From CAZNPU01 sp964575335 (lineage in GTDB: Bacteria; Planctomycetota; Phycisphaerae; Phycisphaerales; SM1A02): a stretch of DNA of 64,000 nt. The DNA is taken from contig CAZNPU010000003.1 of the NCBI GenBank assembly GCA_964575335.1, positions 186,001 through 250,000 of the forward strand. The letters run 5' to 3'. Made by a program: the position numbers and the translations under genes. Positions within the stretch are counted from its first letter, which is position 1, and each line of letters opens with the position of its first letter. The notes below the pieces were generated by a model. It had not been told where the DNA came from and did no database searches. It worked only from the letters and a program-made list of their open reading frames with translations. This document shows, piece after piece, positions 45,170 to 54,261 of this stretch.

Positions 45170-46165
45170 ATGTCACGACGCTACGCGCTCATCACGCCTT
45201 GCCGCGACGAAGCGGCTTACTTGCAGACCACCATCGACACTGTGGCGGCGCAGAGCGTTCTGCCTGCGAAATGGGTGATCGTTGACGACGGTTCCACTGA
45301 CGAGACGCCGGCCATTCTGGAGCGGGCAGCAAAGCAATACCCGTTCATTCAGGTCATCCGTCGCGATGATCGTGGTCAGCGGGCGGTTGGTCCGGGTGTC
45401 ATCGAAGCCTTCTACGACGGCCTCAAGGCGATCAATCTGGACGAATACGACTACATCTGCAAGTTCGATGGCGATCTCGAAATGCCGCCGCGCTACTTCG
45501 AGCGTGTGATGGAACACTTCGAAGCCGACCCGTGGCTGGGCACGCTCTCGGGTAAGCTCTTTCTGCGTTATGGCGACAAACTGGTGGAAGAACGCTGCGG
45601 CGATGAGAACTCAGTAGGCCCAGCGAAGTTCTATCGCACGCAATGCTTCAAAGAGATCGGCGGATTTGTGCGACAGGTCAGCTGGGACGGCATCGACGGT
45701 CACATGTGTCGCATGAAAGGCTGGATCGCGCGCTCGATCGACGATCCGGAAATGCGCATCATTCACCTTCGCCGCATGGGCTCCAGTCAGAAAAGCTTCT
45801 GGACCGGACGTGTGCGGTGGGGGCGCGGCAAGTATTTCATGGGGTCGGCTCCGTATTACGTGCTGGCGGTGTCGGTGTATCGCATGTTCGAGCGGCCGTA
45901 TGTGCTCAGCGGCATCGGTATCTTCTGGGGCTATCTCAAGGCAATGCTGGCACGCCACGAGCGATTTGATGATCCGTTGTACTTCAAGTTCTTCCGTCGT
46001 TATGAACTGCGATCGCTGCTGTTGGGCAAGCGCCGGACAATGAACGCCTATCACGATCGCATCCGAGCGTCATTTCCGCCGCGTGTTCCTGCAGCAGCGA
46101 CAACAGCCGCTGCAACGCCCGCAACGCCGATGGAACAGTCTCCCGAGGCAGCGCGCATGAGCTGA
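45170..46165 (+). CDS. Glycosyltransferase family 2 protein
   Basis: GT-A transferase of 331 residues. Motifs: YALITPCRDEAAYLQTTIDTV, WVIVDDGSTDETPAIL, CKFDGDLEMPPRYFE (DXD-type metal site), SWDGIDGHMCRMKGW in the catalytic region. A basic region RMGSSQKSFWTGRVRWGRGKYF is followed by a weakly hydrophobic helix near 225-260. The C-terminus is Ala/Thr/Pro-rich. It is separated by 230 bases from the preceding gene, the second largest gap in the cluster, and that gap holds no clear promoter. Confidence 0.88.
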   Translation: MSRRYALITPCRDEAAYLQTTIDTVAAQSVLPAKWVIVDDGSTDETPAILERAAKQYPFIQVIRRDDRGQRAVGPGVIEAFYDGLKAINLDEYDYICKFDGDLEMPPRYFERVMEHFEADPWLGTLSGKLFLRYGDKLVEERCGDENSVGPAKFYRTQCFKEIGGFVRQVSWDGIDGHMCRMKGWIARSIDDPEMRIIHLRRMGSSQKSFWTGRVRWGRGKYFMGSAPYYVLAVSVYRMFERPYVLSGIGIFWGYLKAMLARHERFDDPLYFKFFRRYELRSLLLGKRRTMNAYHDRIRASFPPRVPAAATTAAATPATPMEQSPEAARMS

Positions 46166-46292
46166 AGGTCATGATCAGTCGGCGTCAGGGCATTGTTGAA
46201 TACATGATTCACTGCAAAGCCAGCGGACACGCCGGCTGCTTGCTGCTTCGACGGGCATCGTCATATGGTGTGGTGATACAGGCCCAGTACAG

Positions 46293-46751
46293 ATGAGTAA
46301 GGCTCCCAAAATCCTGGCCATTTCAAGCGGAGGCGGTCATTGGGTTGAACTGCGCCGCATTGCCCCGGCATTCGAAGGCGGCGATGTCGTCTACGCCACG
46401 GTCAACCGCGAGTACCGCGCCGAAGTGCCGAACAACCGGTTCTATGCCCTCAATGACGCAACACGCTGGAACAAGCTGGCGGTGGGGCTGCTTGCTGTGC
46501 GCGTGCTGTGGATCGTGCTGCGCGAGCGGCCCGACGTGGTGGTGACCACTGGCGCAGCGCCGGGGTATTTCGCGCTGCGCTTCGGCAGAATGATCGGCGC
46601 AAAGACGATCTGGCTCGACAGCATCGCCAATGCGGAAGAGCTTTCCATGTCCGGTCGCATTGCCGGCCGCTTTGCTGATCTGTGGCTGACGCAATGGCCG
46701 CATCTTGCAAGCGATGACGGCCGACCAGCGTGTGCAGGAGCGGTGTTGTGA
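46293..46751 (+). CDS. Alg14/PssD-type glycosyltransferase subunit
   Basis: This 152-residue protein corresponds to the N-terminal half of a GT28/MurG-like transferase, as in Alg14 and bacterial PssD/CpsF-type subunits. It holds ILAISSGGGHWVELRRIAP, DVVVTTGAAPGYFALRFGRMIGAKTIWLDSIA and LTQWPHLA at the end, all standard for this family. It recruits or forms the acceptor site and works with the Alg13-type partner encoded next. Start overlap with the partner (GTGA) suggests stoichiometric production. Confidence 0.88.
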   Translation: MSKAPKILAISSGGGHWVELRRIAPAFEGGDVVYATVNREYRAEVPNNRFYALNDATRWNKLAVGLLAVRVLWIVLRERPDVVVTTGAAPGYFALRFGRMIGAKTIWLDSIANAEELSMSGRIAGRFADLWLTQWPHLASDDGRPACAGAVL

Positions 46752-47254
46752 TCTTTGTTACCGTCGGCCATCAGATGCCGTTTGATCGGCTGATTCGTGC
46801 GGTTGACGAGTGGGCCCGCCAGAACGGTCGAAACGATCTGTTTGCGCAGGTCGGCGACACGGCTTATCGCCCGAGCCACATGCCAGCGGTCCGTTTTCTC
46901 TCGCCGACGGAGTTTCAACAGCGCATGCGTGAAGCCAAAGCCGTCGTGGCGCATGCCGGCACCGGCACGATTATTGCGGCACTTCAACTGGGCAAGCCGT
47001 TGCTCGTTCTGCCTCGATTAAGCCGCCTGGGCGAAACGCGCAACGATCATCAGGTTGCTACCGCCCGCCACTTCGCCGATTCCGGCCGCATCCTTGCCGC
47101 CTACCGTGAAGAAGACTTGCCGGCGATGCTCGATCGCCTGGAAACGTTCAAACCCAGCGGAACAATTGACGGCTACGCTTCGCCGGAACTGATCGAACGC
47201 CTGCGCTCATTTATTTTCGACACAGTGCCAAACGGTGAGGTGACGCTGTCATAG
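46748..47254 (+). CDS. Alg13/PssE-type glycosyltransferase catalytic subunit
   Basis: About 168 residues matching the C-terminal nucleotide-sugar-binding half of GT28: VIFVTVGHQMPFDRLIRAVDEW, the central VVAHAGTGTIIAALQLGKPLLVLPR with the GlyThrGly turn, and ETRNDHQVATARHF. It forms a split enzyme with the upstream Alg14-type protein and transfers a sugar, often GlcNAc, glucose or galactose, to a lipid-linked acceptor. The GTG at 46748 has AGGAG 8 bases upstream and overlaps the previous stop, so it is preferred over the GTG at 46730. It ends the cluster, 92 bases from a convergent gene. Confidence 0.88.
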   Translation: MIFVTVGHQMPFDRLIRAVDEWARQNGRNDLFAQVGDTAYRPSHMPAVRFLSPTEFQQRMREAKAVVAHAGTGTIIAALQLGKPLLVLPRLSRLGETRNDHQVATARHFADSGRILAAYREEDLPAMLDRLETFKPSGTIDGYASPELIERLRSFIFDTVPNGEVTLS

Positions 47255-47327
47255 GCGCATGGACGAATCGGCGAACGCTCAACAGACCGGCACATCAGCA
47301 GCTTCATGTGATGCACATGCGGTTTCG

Positions 47328-47352
47328 GCGAATCTCATGGCGAGATTCACGC
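47328..47352. terminator. Short stem-loop between convergent genes
   Basis: GAATCTC (47330-47336) and GAGATTC (47342-47348) form a perfect 7-base stem with a 5-base loop. It lies at the boundary of the polysaccharide cluster and the convergent fusion gene and may serve as a bidirectional stop. It lacks a good T tract. Confidence 0.35.
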
Positions 47353-48762
47353 TGATGAGCCTGACTGGCTTGTTGCAGCATCGGCGGTTGCTCGAATCGA
47401 TTCGTCTGCATCGGAGCCTGCATCGGAACCTGCGCTGCTGAGGTGCGCTTCCACAACAAGATGGTCCATCAGCCAATCCACTGTGGCGTTGACCATGGTT
47501 TCAAAGCTGATGGGATCGCCAAAGAGCCGGTTGGAGTTCGGGATTCGCAGCAGCCGGTGTTGGGCTGCAAGCTCGCGGTCCAGTGTCTGGACCGAATCGA
47601 ACAGCGCGGTATCGCGTTCTGCGTGAATGATGAGCGTGGCTGCCTGCACGTGCCGGGCCGCCAATGTTTCGCGGCCGCACACCGGACCTCGAATCACCAT
47701 CGCGCGCACCGCAGGCACCTGGGCTGCATAATGCAGCGCGATCATCGCGCCGGTTCCCGAGCCGACGATTCCCATGCGTCTGGCGTCCACCTCGGCCAGC
47801 GCCATGGTGTGCTGAAACACGACGTGCAGATCGGCAAGCATCTGTACATCGGTGGCGTCGTCGATCGTGCCGCCGGAGCGTCCGTGGCCGGTGAAGTCCA
47901 TGCGCACGCCGATGACGCCGCGCTTGGCCAGGCGTTTGCTGATGGTGACCGAGCGAATACTGCGGCCGTCGCTTTCAAAACCGTGGGCGAACACCACAGC
48001 GGGGTATGGTCCGCTGCCGCGCGTTGCGCCGGGGGGCAGATCCACTTCGCACATCAGAGGCTGGCCGCATGTACCGACAAAGCGCATCATCACCGATCGA
48101 ACGCTCTTTGCCGCGATGTTCTGCTGGGCGACGTTCTGTTCCACGACGCGCAGCATCGTCTCGTCGTTGACCTCAACGTACTGCTCATACAGATGCTGCA
48201 CGCCCTTGAATTTGGCAGGGCGGTGCGGAATGACCACAAGATCGGCTGCATCGTGCAGTTGCCAGATTGCGCGATCAATGCCAGCCGGCGCAGCGACGAT
48301 GATCTTCGATGCACCGCGGTCGCGCAAGGCGGCAATTGCACTGAGCATTCGCGCTCCGGTGATCACCGCTTCGCCGACGACAATGACAGTGCGTCCCTTG
48401 ACGTCGGCCTCAGGCAGCAGCGATCGAAGCCGAACGTGCAGCCCCTGCAGCGTGCGAAACGCATGGCGTGCCGGTTCAACAAGCTGCTGTGTATTCACGT
48501 GATGCCAGCGCGCACTGGCCTGAATCAGGGAGATGCGGCCGTGTTCGTCCACCGCGCCCACGACCTGCCCCGGCACATTCGGCGCAGTCAGCGTTTCAAT
48601 CAGCAGCACGTCCATCGGAGCTTTCAGGCGGCGCGCTACCACATCGGCAATCAGTACGCCGCTGTTGGCAAGCCCCAGCACAATCGGCTTTTGGTCCTGG
48701 AGATACGCCAAATGACCGGCGAGTTCATCGGCTGCCTGAAGTCGATTTTCGAACAACCGCAT
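47347..48762 (-). CDS. Phosphoribosyltransferase-like / alpha/beta-hydrolase-like fusion with eroded active sites
   Basis: The ATG at 48762 has GGAGGG 8 bases upstream and is preferred over 48777. Residues 1-215 resemble the bacterial PRTase-type domain often fused to dienelactone-like hydrolases. Its PRPP loop is VVGEAVITGARM, where a paired acidic motif followed by TGAT would be expected; the first loop ANSG replaces the usual PRGG. Residues 220-430 form an alpha/beta hydrolase with FAHGFESDGRS. The nucleophile elbow is GSGTG instead of GxSxG, so Ser is Gly, and the usual His before LF is Arg (NSNRLFGDP); Asp in AERDTALF is kept. The product may be a non-enzymatic or regulatory protein. The tail is Ala/Ser/Asp-rich. 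Confidence 0.75.
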   Translation of the reverse strand: MRLFENRLQAADELAGHLAYLQDQKPIVLGLANSGVLIADVVARRLKAPMDVLLIETLTAPNVPGQVVGAVDEHGRISLIQASARWHHVNTQQLVEPARHAFRTLQGLHVRLRSLLPEADVKGRTVIVVGEAVITGARMLSAIAALRDRGASKIIVAAPAGIDRAIWQLHDAADLVVIPHRPAKFKGVQHLYEQYVEVNDETMLRVVEQNVAQQNIAAKSVRSVMMRFVGTCGQPLMCEVDLPPGATRGSGPYPAVVFAHGFESDGRSIRSVTISKRLAKRGVIGVRMDFTGHGRSGGTIDDATDVQMLADLHVVFQHTMALAEVDARRMGIVGSGTGAMIALHYAAQVPAVRAMVIRGPVCGRETLAARHVQAATLIIHAERDTALFDSVQTLDRELAAQHRLLRIPNSNRLFGDPISFETMVNATVDWLMDHLVVEAHLSSAGSDAGSDADESIRATADAATSQSGSSA

Positions 48763-49113
48763 GGAAAGGCCCTCCATATCAGGAGCCTTGGTCGCGGCGC
48801 GGCATGGATCGTCGACCGTGCCTGCGTCGCAGCGCTGAGCGACAAGCGGTCGATCTTCCCTCCAGAATGCAGTGTGCCACGAAAATCACTGGGTTGAAGC
48901 CAAAAACGGCTGAATTGTGCGAAAACCCCATAGACGCGCGCATCGCAAGGGCCATGCCAGCCGCTGCCGGCCGCACATTGTTCGGGTGCCTCCCGGCGCA
49001 TCGGCTATGCAGACGTGTTCAACAGACGAGCAGCGACACCCTCAGCGACGCCTTCCCATTACTACCCGCATGATTGTGTTGTGCGAGGCTGGCCTATGAG
49101 GCAGCTGCTGCGA
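48763..49113. other. Intergenic region between fusion gene and receiver gene
   Basis: About 350 bases. A minus-strand promoter for the fusion gene is expected here, but no consensus -10/-35 pair is obvious. No plausible gene or structured RNA was recognised. Confidence 0.35.
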
Positions 49114-49536
49114 TCATCGGCCCTGATACGTTGCTGCGACCTCCGGCCCCAATGCGAATTCCCCGGCGGCAACCCGACGGATCGCGCAGATGATCGCCTC
49201 CACGCCATCAGTCTTGGCGACGTAGCCCCATGCACCGGATTCCACTGCGCGATCAATCAGCTCCCGTCGAACGTGCCCGCTGAGCATCACCACTCGAATC
49301 TGCGGGAAAAGCTCGCGCAGATGGGCCAGCGCTTCAAAGGCATTGCGCCCGGGCATGTCTATATCCAGCAGCACGACATCAGGTCGGCGGCGTAAGGCGG
49401 TGACGATGAGGTCGTCAGCATTGGGAAGATGTCCCACCCATTCGAGGCTGGGTTCCCGTTTGATCTTCATCCTGACGCCTTCCACGACAAGCACGTTGTC
49501 GTCAACAATGAGCACTCTGATCGGATTGTCTCGCAT
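49114..49536 (-). CDS. Stand-alone CheY-like response regulator receiver
   Basis: The 140 residues make one receiver domain. Acidic pocket Asp12/Asp13 (IVDDN), phosphoacceptor Asp58 (LLDIDMPG), Ser86 (MLSGH) and Lys108 (VAKTDG) are all present, so phosphorylation should work. The sequence resembles receivers of NarL/FixJ-type regulators but no DNA-binding helix-turn-helix follows; only about 25 residues come after the domain. No histidine kinase is adjacent. It may act as a phosphate relay or by protein contact. AAGGCG lies 7 bases before the ATG. Confidence 0.85.
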   Translation of the reverse strand: MRDNPIRVLIVDDNVLVVEGVRMKIKREPSLEWVGHLPNADDLIVTALRRRPDVVLLDIDMPGRNAFEALAHLRELFPQIRVVMLSGHVRRELIDRAVESGAWGYVAKTDGVEAIICAIRRVAAGEFALGPEVAATYQGR

Positions 49537-49884
49537 GAGATATCGCCTTGCGGCGCGTAAGCAAAAAGTACTTGTGACTTGATCCGTGCCGGCAAGGCCA
49601 GCGCGTTGTCAACCGCTGCGACCATGCACAGCACAACCGTGCAAGCCGAGCAGCTCGTCTTGTTCAATTCAAGCAACTCAATGGCGGTAGAGCTTGGAGT
49701 TCAAGCGACGACTGAGAACTGGAAGCTCTCACCCTGCCTGGCGCAGCCATAAATCCATGTTGACGCGGACAGTTCAGGCCAATTAGGAATTTCACCCGAG
49801 GCGAGCGAGGTTGCTGCCGACCAGGCAGTGAGCCTGTCAGTGAAGCGCCTGATTGAACCTGATTGAAAGCTGCAGCGGGTGATG
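49537..49884. other. Intergenic region between uvrA and the receiver gene
   Basis: These 348 bases carry no convincing coding frame. A small CAGGC/GCCTG stem at 49822-49836 lies about 50 bases after the uvrA stop and may belong to its 3' end. On the minus strand a perfect TTGACA occurs near 49605, but no matching -10 is seen at the usual distance. Confidence 0.4.
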
Positions 49885-52800
49885 TCAGCTTGCTGCGGCT
49901 GCAGCGCGTTTTCTCGAGCGGGTCTGTTCGACAAGCGGCTTCAGAAAGCGGCCAGTGTGGCTGGCCTTGACGCGGGCAATCTGCTCCGGCGTGCCGGTGG
50001 CCACCACCGATCCGCCGCCGTTGCCGCCTTCCGGTCCAAGGTCAATTACCCAGTCAGCGCACTTGATCACATCTAGGTTGTGCTCGATCACCACCAGCGT
50101 GTGGCCCTGATCGGCCAGACGATTCAAAACCGTCAGCAGGCGATCCACGTCCGCAAAGTGCAGCCCTGTGGTGGGTTCGTCCAGCACGTACAGCGTGTGT
50201 GCGGTTGAGGCATTGCCCAGCTCGCTTGCCAGTTTGATGCGCTGCGCTTCGCCGCCCGACAGTGTTGTTGAAGGCTGGCCGAGCTGCAGGTAATCCAATC
50301 CCACATCGTGCAGGCACTGCACCATGCGCACGATCCGCGGATGAGCGTCAAAGAACTGCAGCGCATCCTCCACAGTCATATCCAGCACATCAGCAATCGT
50401 CTTGTGCTTGTAGGTGATCTCCAGCGTCTCACGGTTGTATCGCTTGCCCTTGCACACCTCACAGGTGACAAAGACATCGGGGAGAAAGTGCATCTCGATT
50501 TTCTTGACGCCCTGTCCCTGACAGGCCTCGCATCGCCCGCCTTTCACGTTGAAGCTGAACCGGCCGGCTTCGTAGCCGCGAATTCTGGATTCTTTGGTCT
50601 GCGCGAACAGCCGCCGAATGTCATCAAAGATGCCGGTGTACGTGGCGGGGTTTGATCGCGGCGTGCGGCCGATGGGGGATTGGTCAACTTCGATGACGCG
50701 CTCGATCTTGCCAAGTCCGTTGACGCGCGTGTGCGGCCCGGGCACGATGCGCGAGCCGTACACCTCGCGCTTGGCCGCCTTGAGCAGAATTTCATTCACC
50801 AGGGTGGATTTGCCCGACCCGGACACGCCGGTGACGCAGATCAGCCCGCCGAGCGGAAACGCCACGTCAATTGATTTGAGGTTGTTCGCCCGCGCGCCTT
50901 TCACCACGATCGCGCGCGATTCATCCACCGCCCGGCGTTTGCGCGGCGTCTGAATGGACTTGCGCAGCGACAGATAAGCGCCGGTTTGCGAAGTCTCATG
51001 CGCGAGAATGTCATTAAGCGTTCCCTGCACCACGACCGTGCCGCCGCGCCGCCCCGGACCGGGGCCAATATCAATGATGTGGTCGGCAGCACGAATCATG
51101 CCCTCGTCATGTTCGACCACCAGTACGGTGTTGCCGATGTCCGCAAGCCGGCGCAGGGTGCTGATGAGCCGATCGTTGTCGCGCTGGTGCAGGCCGATGG
51201 TCGGTTCATCGAGCACATAGCACACGCCCACCAGCCCCGAACCGACCTGCGTTGCCAGCCGGATGCGCTGCGCCTCGCCTCCTGAAAGCGTCTGGCTGGT
51301 GCGATCGAGCGTGAGATAGTTCAGTCCGACCGAGGCCAGGAAACCCAGCCGCGCATTGATCTCGCGCAGGATCGGCTCGGCAATGTGTCGCTGTTCCTGA
51401 GTCAGTTCGATCGTCTCGAAAAAGCCGATCGCCTGATCGATCGTCATCGCGGTGATGTCAGCAATGTTGTAGAGCCGGGCGTTGTGCCTGTGGGAGCGAT
51501 TGTCAGCGCGATCCTGGTTGGCACGATCGGATTGGCTGGCACTTTGCAGCATCACGTGCAGCGCTTCGGTGCGCAGCCGTCGGCCTCGGCATTGCGGGCA
51601 CGGCGTGCCGCTCATGTAATCCTGCAGACGCTCTTTGACGTAATCGCTTTCGGTGTTTTCGTATCGGCGTCTCAGATTGGGAATGACGCCCTCAAAGCTG
51701 AAGCCGAGTTTCGCTTCATCAGCCTCGCTTGTGCCGTGCATCAAAATGCGTTTTGCACTTCGGGAGAGTTTGTCAATGCTGCACCCGCGATCAATGCCCA
51801 TGGCGTCGCAGAACATGCGCAGCATGCGGCTGTAGAACATGTTCATCCGCCGCCCGTTCTTGCGCCACGGTTCGATCGCGCCGTCGGTGATCGCCAGCGT
51901 TGGGTCGGGCACAATCAGGTTTTCATCGAACTCATTGATGACGCCAAGACCATCGCAGCGCGAGCATGCCCCATAGGGCGAGTTGAAGGAAAAAAGGCGA
52001 GGCTCAAGCTCATCCAGACTGCATTCAGGGTGATCTGGACAGGCAAATTTCTCGCTGAAGCGGTGTTCGATCCACTTGTCCGAAGCTGCGGATGTGTCGC
52101 TGGCAGCTTCACGTAAGACAACGAGCAACCCTTCGCTCAGTTTCAATGCGACTTCCACCGAATCGGCCAGTCGCTGCTGCACATCCGGACCGATGACGAT
52201 GCGATCGACCACCGCTTCGATCGTGTGCATTTCATAGCGGCCGAGATTGAGCGGATTGTCGCCGCCTTCCTTGAGCGCTTCGCGGATATCGATGATGGTG
52301 CCGTTGACGCGGGCGCGCACGAAGCCGTGCTTGCGCAGCCCTTCGATGACGTCGCGGTGGTATCCCTTCTTGCCGCGGATAACGGGCGAGCAGATCATAA
52401 TCCGCGTGCCGGCAGGCCAGCTCATCAGTGTTTCGACGATTTGCGATGCGCTGGTGGCGCTGATCGGCTGGCCGCATACTTTCTGCAGGCCTCGATTCTC
52501 CGAATCGGCTGTGCGAGCGTTCTTTCCGGATCGGTGAGTCGAAGCGCCTTCGCCATCAACGGGGTGCCAGCAGATGGGCTGGCCGCAGCGGGCAAACAGC
52601 AGGCGCAGGTAGTCGTAGATTTCGGTTGTGGTGGCGACGGTGGAGCGGGGGTTGTGCCCGCCGGTGCGCTGCTGGATGGCGATGGTAGGGGGCAGTCCCT
52701 CGATCGACTCGACATTCGGCTTTTGCAACTGGTCGAGAAACTGCCGGGCATACGCGCTGAGCGACTCCATGTACTTTCGCTGGCCCTCAGCGAAGATGGT

Positions 52801-52944
52801 GTCGAAGGCGAGCGAGCTTTTGCCCGACCCGGACACACCGGTCATCACCACCAACTGATCGCGCGGTACGTCCACATTGAGTGACTTGAGATTGTGCTCA
52901 CAGGCCCCCCGAACGCGGATGAACTTCGTCTCTGACGTTGCCAA
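49885..52944 (-). CDS. uvrA: Excinuclease ABC subunit A (UvrA)
   Basis: UvrA finds bulky DNA lesions and loads UvrB. Both ABC ATPase halves are complete: Walker A GVSGSGKSSLAFDTI and GVSGSGKSTLVNEIL, two LSGGEAQRI signatures followed by VLDEPTIGLH and VLDEPTTGLH. Two zinc modules are visible (CPDHPECSL...CSRCDGLG and CEACQGQG...CEVCKG). There is an extra stretch of about 30 residues near the UvrB-binding domain (after CGQPICWHPVDG) and a second small insertion before DITAMTIDQA. The frame is open to a TTG at 53028, but the TTG at 52944, with GAGG 6 bases upstream, fits the family N-terminus (TKFIRVRGACEHNLK). Confidence 0.95.
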   Translation of the reverse strand: MATSETKFIRVRGACEHNLKSLNVDVPRDQLVVMTGVSGSGKSSLAFDTIFAEGQRKYMESLSAYARQFLDQLQKPNVESIEGLPPTIAIQQRTGGHNPRSTVATTTEIYDYLRLLFARCGQPICWHPVDGEGASTHRSGKNARTADSENRGLQKVCGQPISATSASQIVETLMSWPAGTRIMICSPVIRGKKGYHRDVIEGLRKHGFVRARVNGTIIDIREALKEGGDNPLNLGRYEMHTIEAVVDRIVIGPDVQQRLADSVEVALKLSEGLLVVLREAASDTSAASDKWIEHRFSEKFACPDHPECSLDELEPRLFSFNSPYGACSRCDGLGVINEFDENLIVPDPTLAITDGAIEPWRKNGRRMNMFYSRMLRMFCDAMGIDRGCSIDKLSRSAKRILMHGTSEADEAKLGFSFEGVIPNLRRRYENTESDYVKERLQDYMSGTPCPQCRGRRLRTEALHVMLQSASQSDRANQDRADNRSHRHNARLYNIADITAMTIDQAIGFFETIELTQEQRHIAEPILREINARLGFLASVGLNYLTLDRTSQTLSGGEAQRIRLATQVGSGLVGVCYVLDEPTIGLHQRDNDRLISTLRRLADIGNTVLVVEHDEGMIRAADHIIDIGPGPGRRGGTVVVQGTLNDILAHETSQTGAYLSLRKSIQTPRKRRAVDESRAIVVKGARANNLKSIDVAFPLGGLICVTGVSGSGKSTLVNEILLKAAKREVYGSRIVPGPHTRVNGLGKIERVIEVDQSPIGRTPRSNPATYTGIFDDIRRLFAQTKESRIRGYEAGRFSFNVKGGRCEACQGQGVKKIEMHFLPDVFVTCEVCKGKRYNRETLEITYKHKTIADVLDMTVEDALQFFDAHPRIVRMVQCLHDVGLDYLQLGQPSTTLSGGEAQRIKLASELGNASTAHTLYVLDEPTTGLHFADVDRLLTVLNRLADQGHTLVVIEHNLDVIKCADWVIDLGPEGGNGGGSVVATGTPEQIARVKASHTGRFLKPLVEQTRSRKRAAAAAS

Positions 52945-53118
52945 ACCTGACCTCGCTTTTTTGGTGAATGATAGGGTGGCGATGTCGGTGAGTTTATGCG
53001 ACAGCTCGCCAGCGAGGCCAGAGCGCAAGGCGATGAGAAATCGAGATATTGAACCAGCCCAGCCCCAACCAGCGGGCGTACCTTGTCCCTTGCTTTGGCT
53101 TCCAGCCCGAGAGGCTCG

Positions 53119-54261
53119 TCATCCCACTTCACGAGTCTGGAACAGCATCACGGCAATGCCCAGTGCTGCGGTAATGTGCAGGAAGCCGTACAGGGCAGCA
53201 TTCGCTAGGTAATCAAGCGGTATGGCGTGATGCTGCGTCAGCGCATCAGAAAGCCAAAGCACCTGAAAGTTGGGCAGCACCGAGTAACCGACCTGGTACA
53301 TCGCGTACTCGAACTTTTCGCCCCATGTGGCGAAGTCGAGCAGCGGCACTGTGGAGACTTCAATCTCGCGAGGAATGGTGGTGATCTCAATGCCCTGGTT
53401 TGTGATGATGTGAGGCGTTTGCGGGGCTGCGATGATCTCGGTGAGATTTTGTGCGCTGGCCTCCTGCCGCCATGCGGTGCGCATCTGCTCGAGCTGCCGA
53501 CCGCAGAGCCAGTCTGAAAGCATGCCCAGCATGAACACCCCCACAGTGACGCAGAGCGTCATGACCTGTCCGAGCCGAGTTGACGCCGCCACGGCAATTG
53601 CGGCCAGCACCAAAATCGCAATCATCAGCGCGATCAAAGCGATCCAAAGCTGCGGCTTGAACCCTGCTGCGATTGGCTGCATGCTGAAGTCAGGCCGAAA
53701 CATCATGCTGAACAGATACGCCAGCCCCGCAAGCGGCGTGGTAACGCAGATGACCGTGCTGGAGAAAACGCGGTTATAGAAATAGTTACACCATACGCCC
53801 ACACCCAGTCCGATAACCCCGGCAAGGAAGCTGAAGAACACCACCGGCAAGTGGATTGGATCGCGCACGGTCTGCAGCACGGTGTGCTGTTCGACCAGCA
53901 GAAAAACAAAGCTCATATACAGCGTGCCCAGCGCAAGTGCGCCGGCGACGCCGAGGTACTTGCCGATGACGAACACCGGCCGGCTGACGGGTTTGGAGAT
54001 GACCGTCAGCGCGGTTCGGTTGTCGATTTCCCGGCCGAGCACGTTGGTTGCGATGAACGCCGCCAGCAATGCGCCGCAGAGAAAGACGGTGGCCAGGCCA
54101 ATGTCAATCAGCATGCGCTGATCGTCATCCATGGTGAACGCGGCCAGCGGATTGCTGAGGATCAATGCTATGGTGGCGGTCACAAGCACCACCAGCATAA
54201 TGGGCTGGCGGACGCTCTCGAAAAAAGTGTTGCGGATGATCGCCAGAGTCTGCTGAAACAT
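53119..54261 (-). CDS. ABC-2 type transporter permease
   Basis: The 380-residue protein has about 6 membrane segments, with NRTALTVISKPVSRPVFVIGKYLGV as the typical coupling segment of ABC-2 permeases. N-terminal TLAIIRNTFFESVRQPI is also typical. A large extracytoplasmic loop at about 255-325 separates the last helices (WLCGRQLEQMRTAWRQ to FATWGEKFEYAMYQ). No ATPase gene is next to it on its own strand, but a plus-strand ATPase and second permease lie 5 kb away. AGG lies 6 bases before the ATG. It is transcribed divergently from the SPFH genes. Confidence 0.85.
   Translation of the reverse strand: MFQQTLAIIRNTFFESVRQPIMLVVLVTATIALILSNPLAAFTMDDDQRMLIDIGLATVFLCGALLAAFIATNVLGREIDNRTALTVISKPVSRPVFVIGKYLGVAGALALGTLYMSFVFLLVEQHTVLQTVRDPIHLPVVFFSFLAGVIGLGVGVWCNYFYNRVFSSTVICVTTPLAGLAYLFSMMFRPDFSMQPIAAGFKPQLWIALIALMIAILVLAAIAVAASTRLGQVMTLCVTVGVFMLGMLSDWLCGRQLEQMRTAWRQEASAQNLTEIIAAPQTPHIITNQGIEITTIPREIEVSTVPLLDFATWGEKFEYAMYQVGYSVLPNFQVLWLSDALTQHHAIPLDYLANAALYGFLHITAALGIAVMLFQTREVG

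Noticed and set aside
47443..48897. Plus-strand open frame of 484 codons
   Set aside because: It is antisense to the phosphoribosyltransferase/hydrolase fusion, is His/Arg-rich and shows no known domain. The minus-strand gene has a good ribosome site and clear homology.
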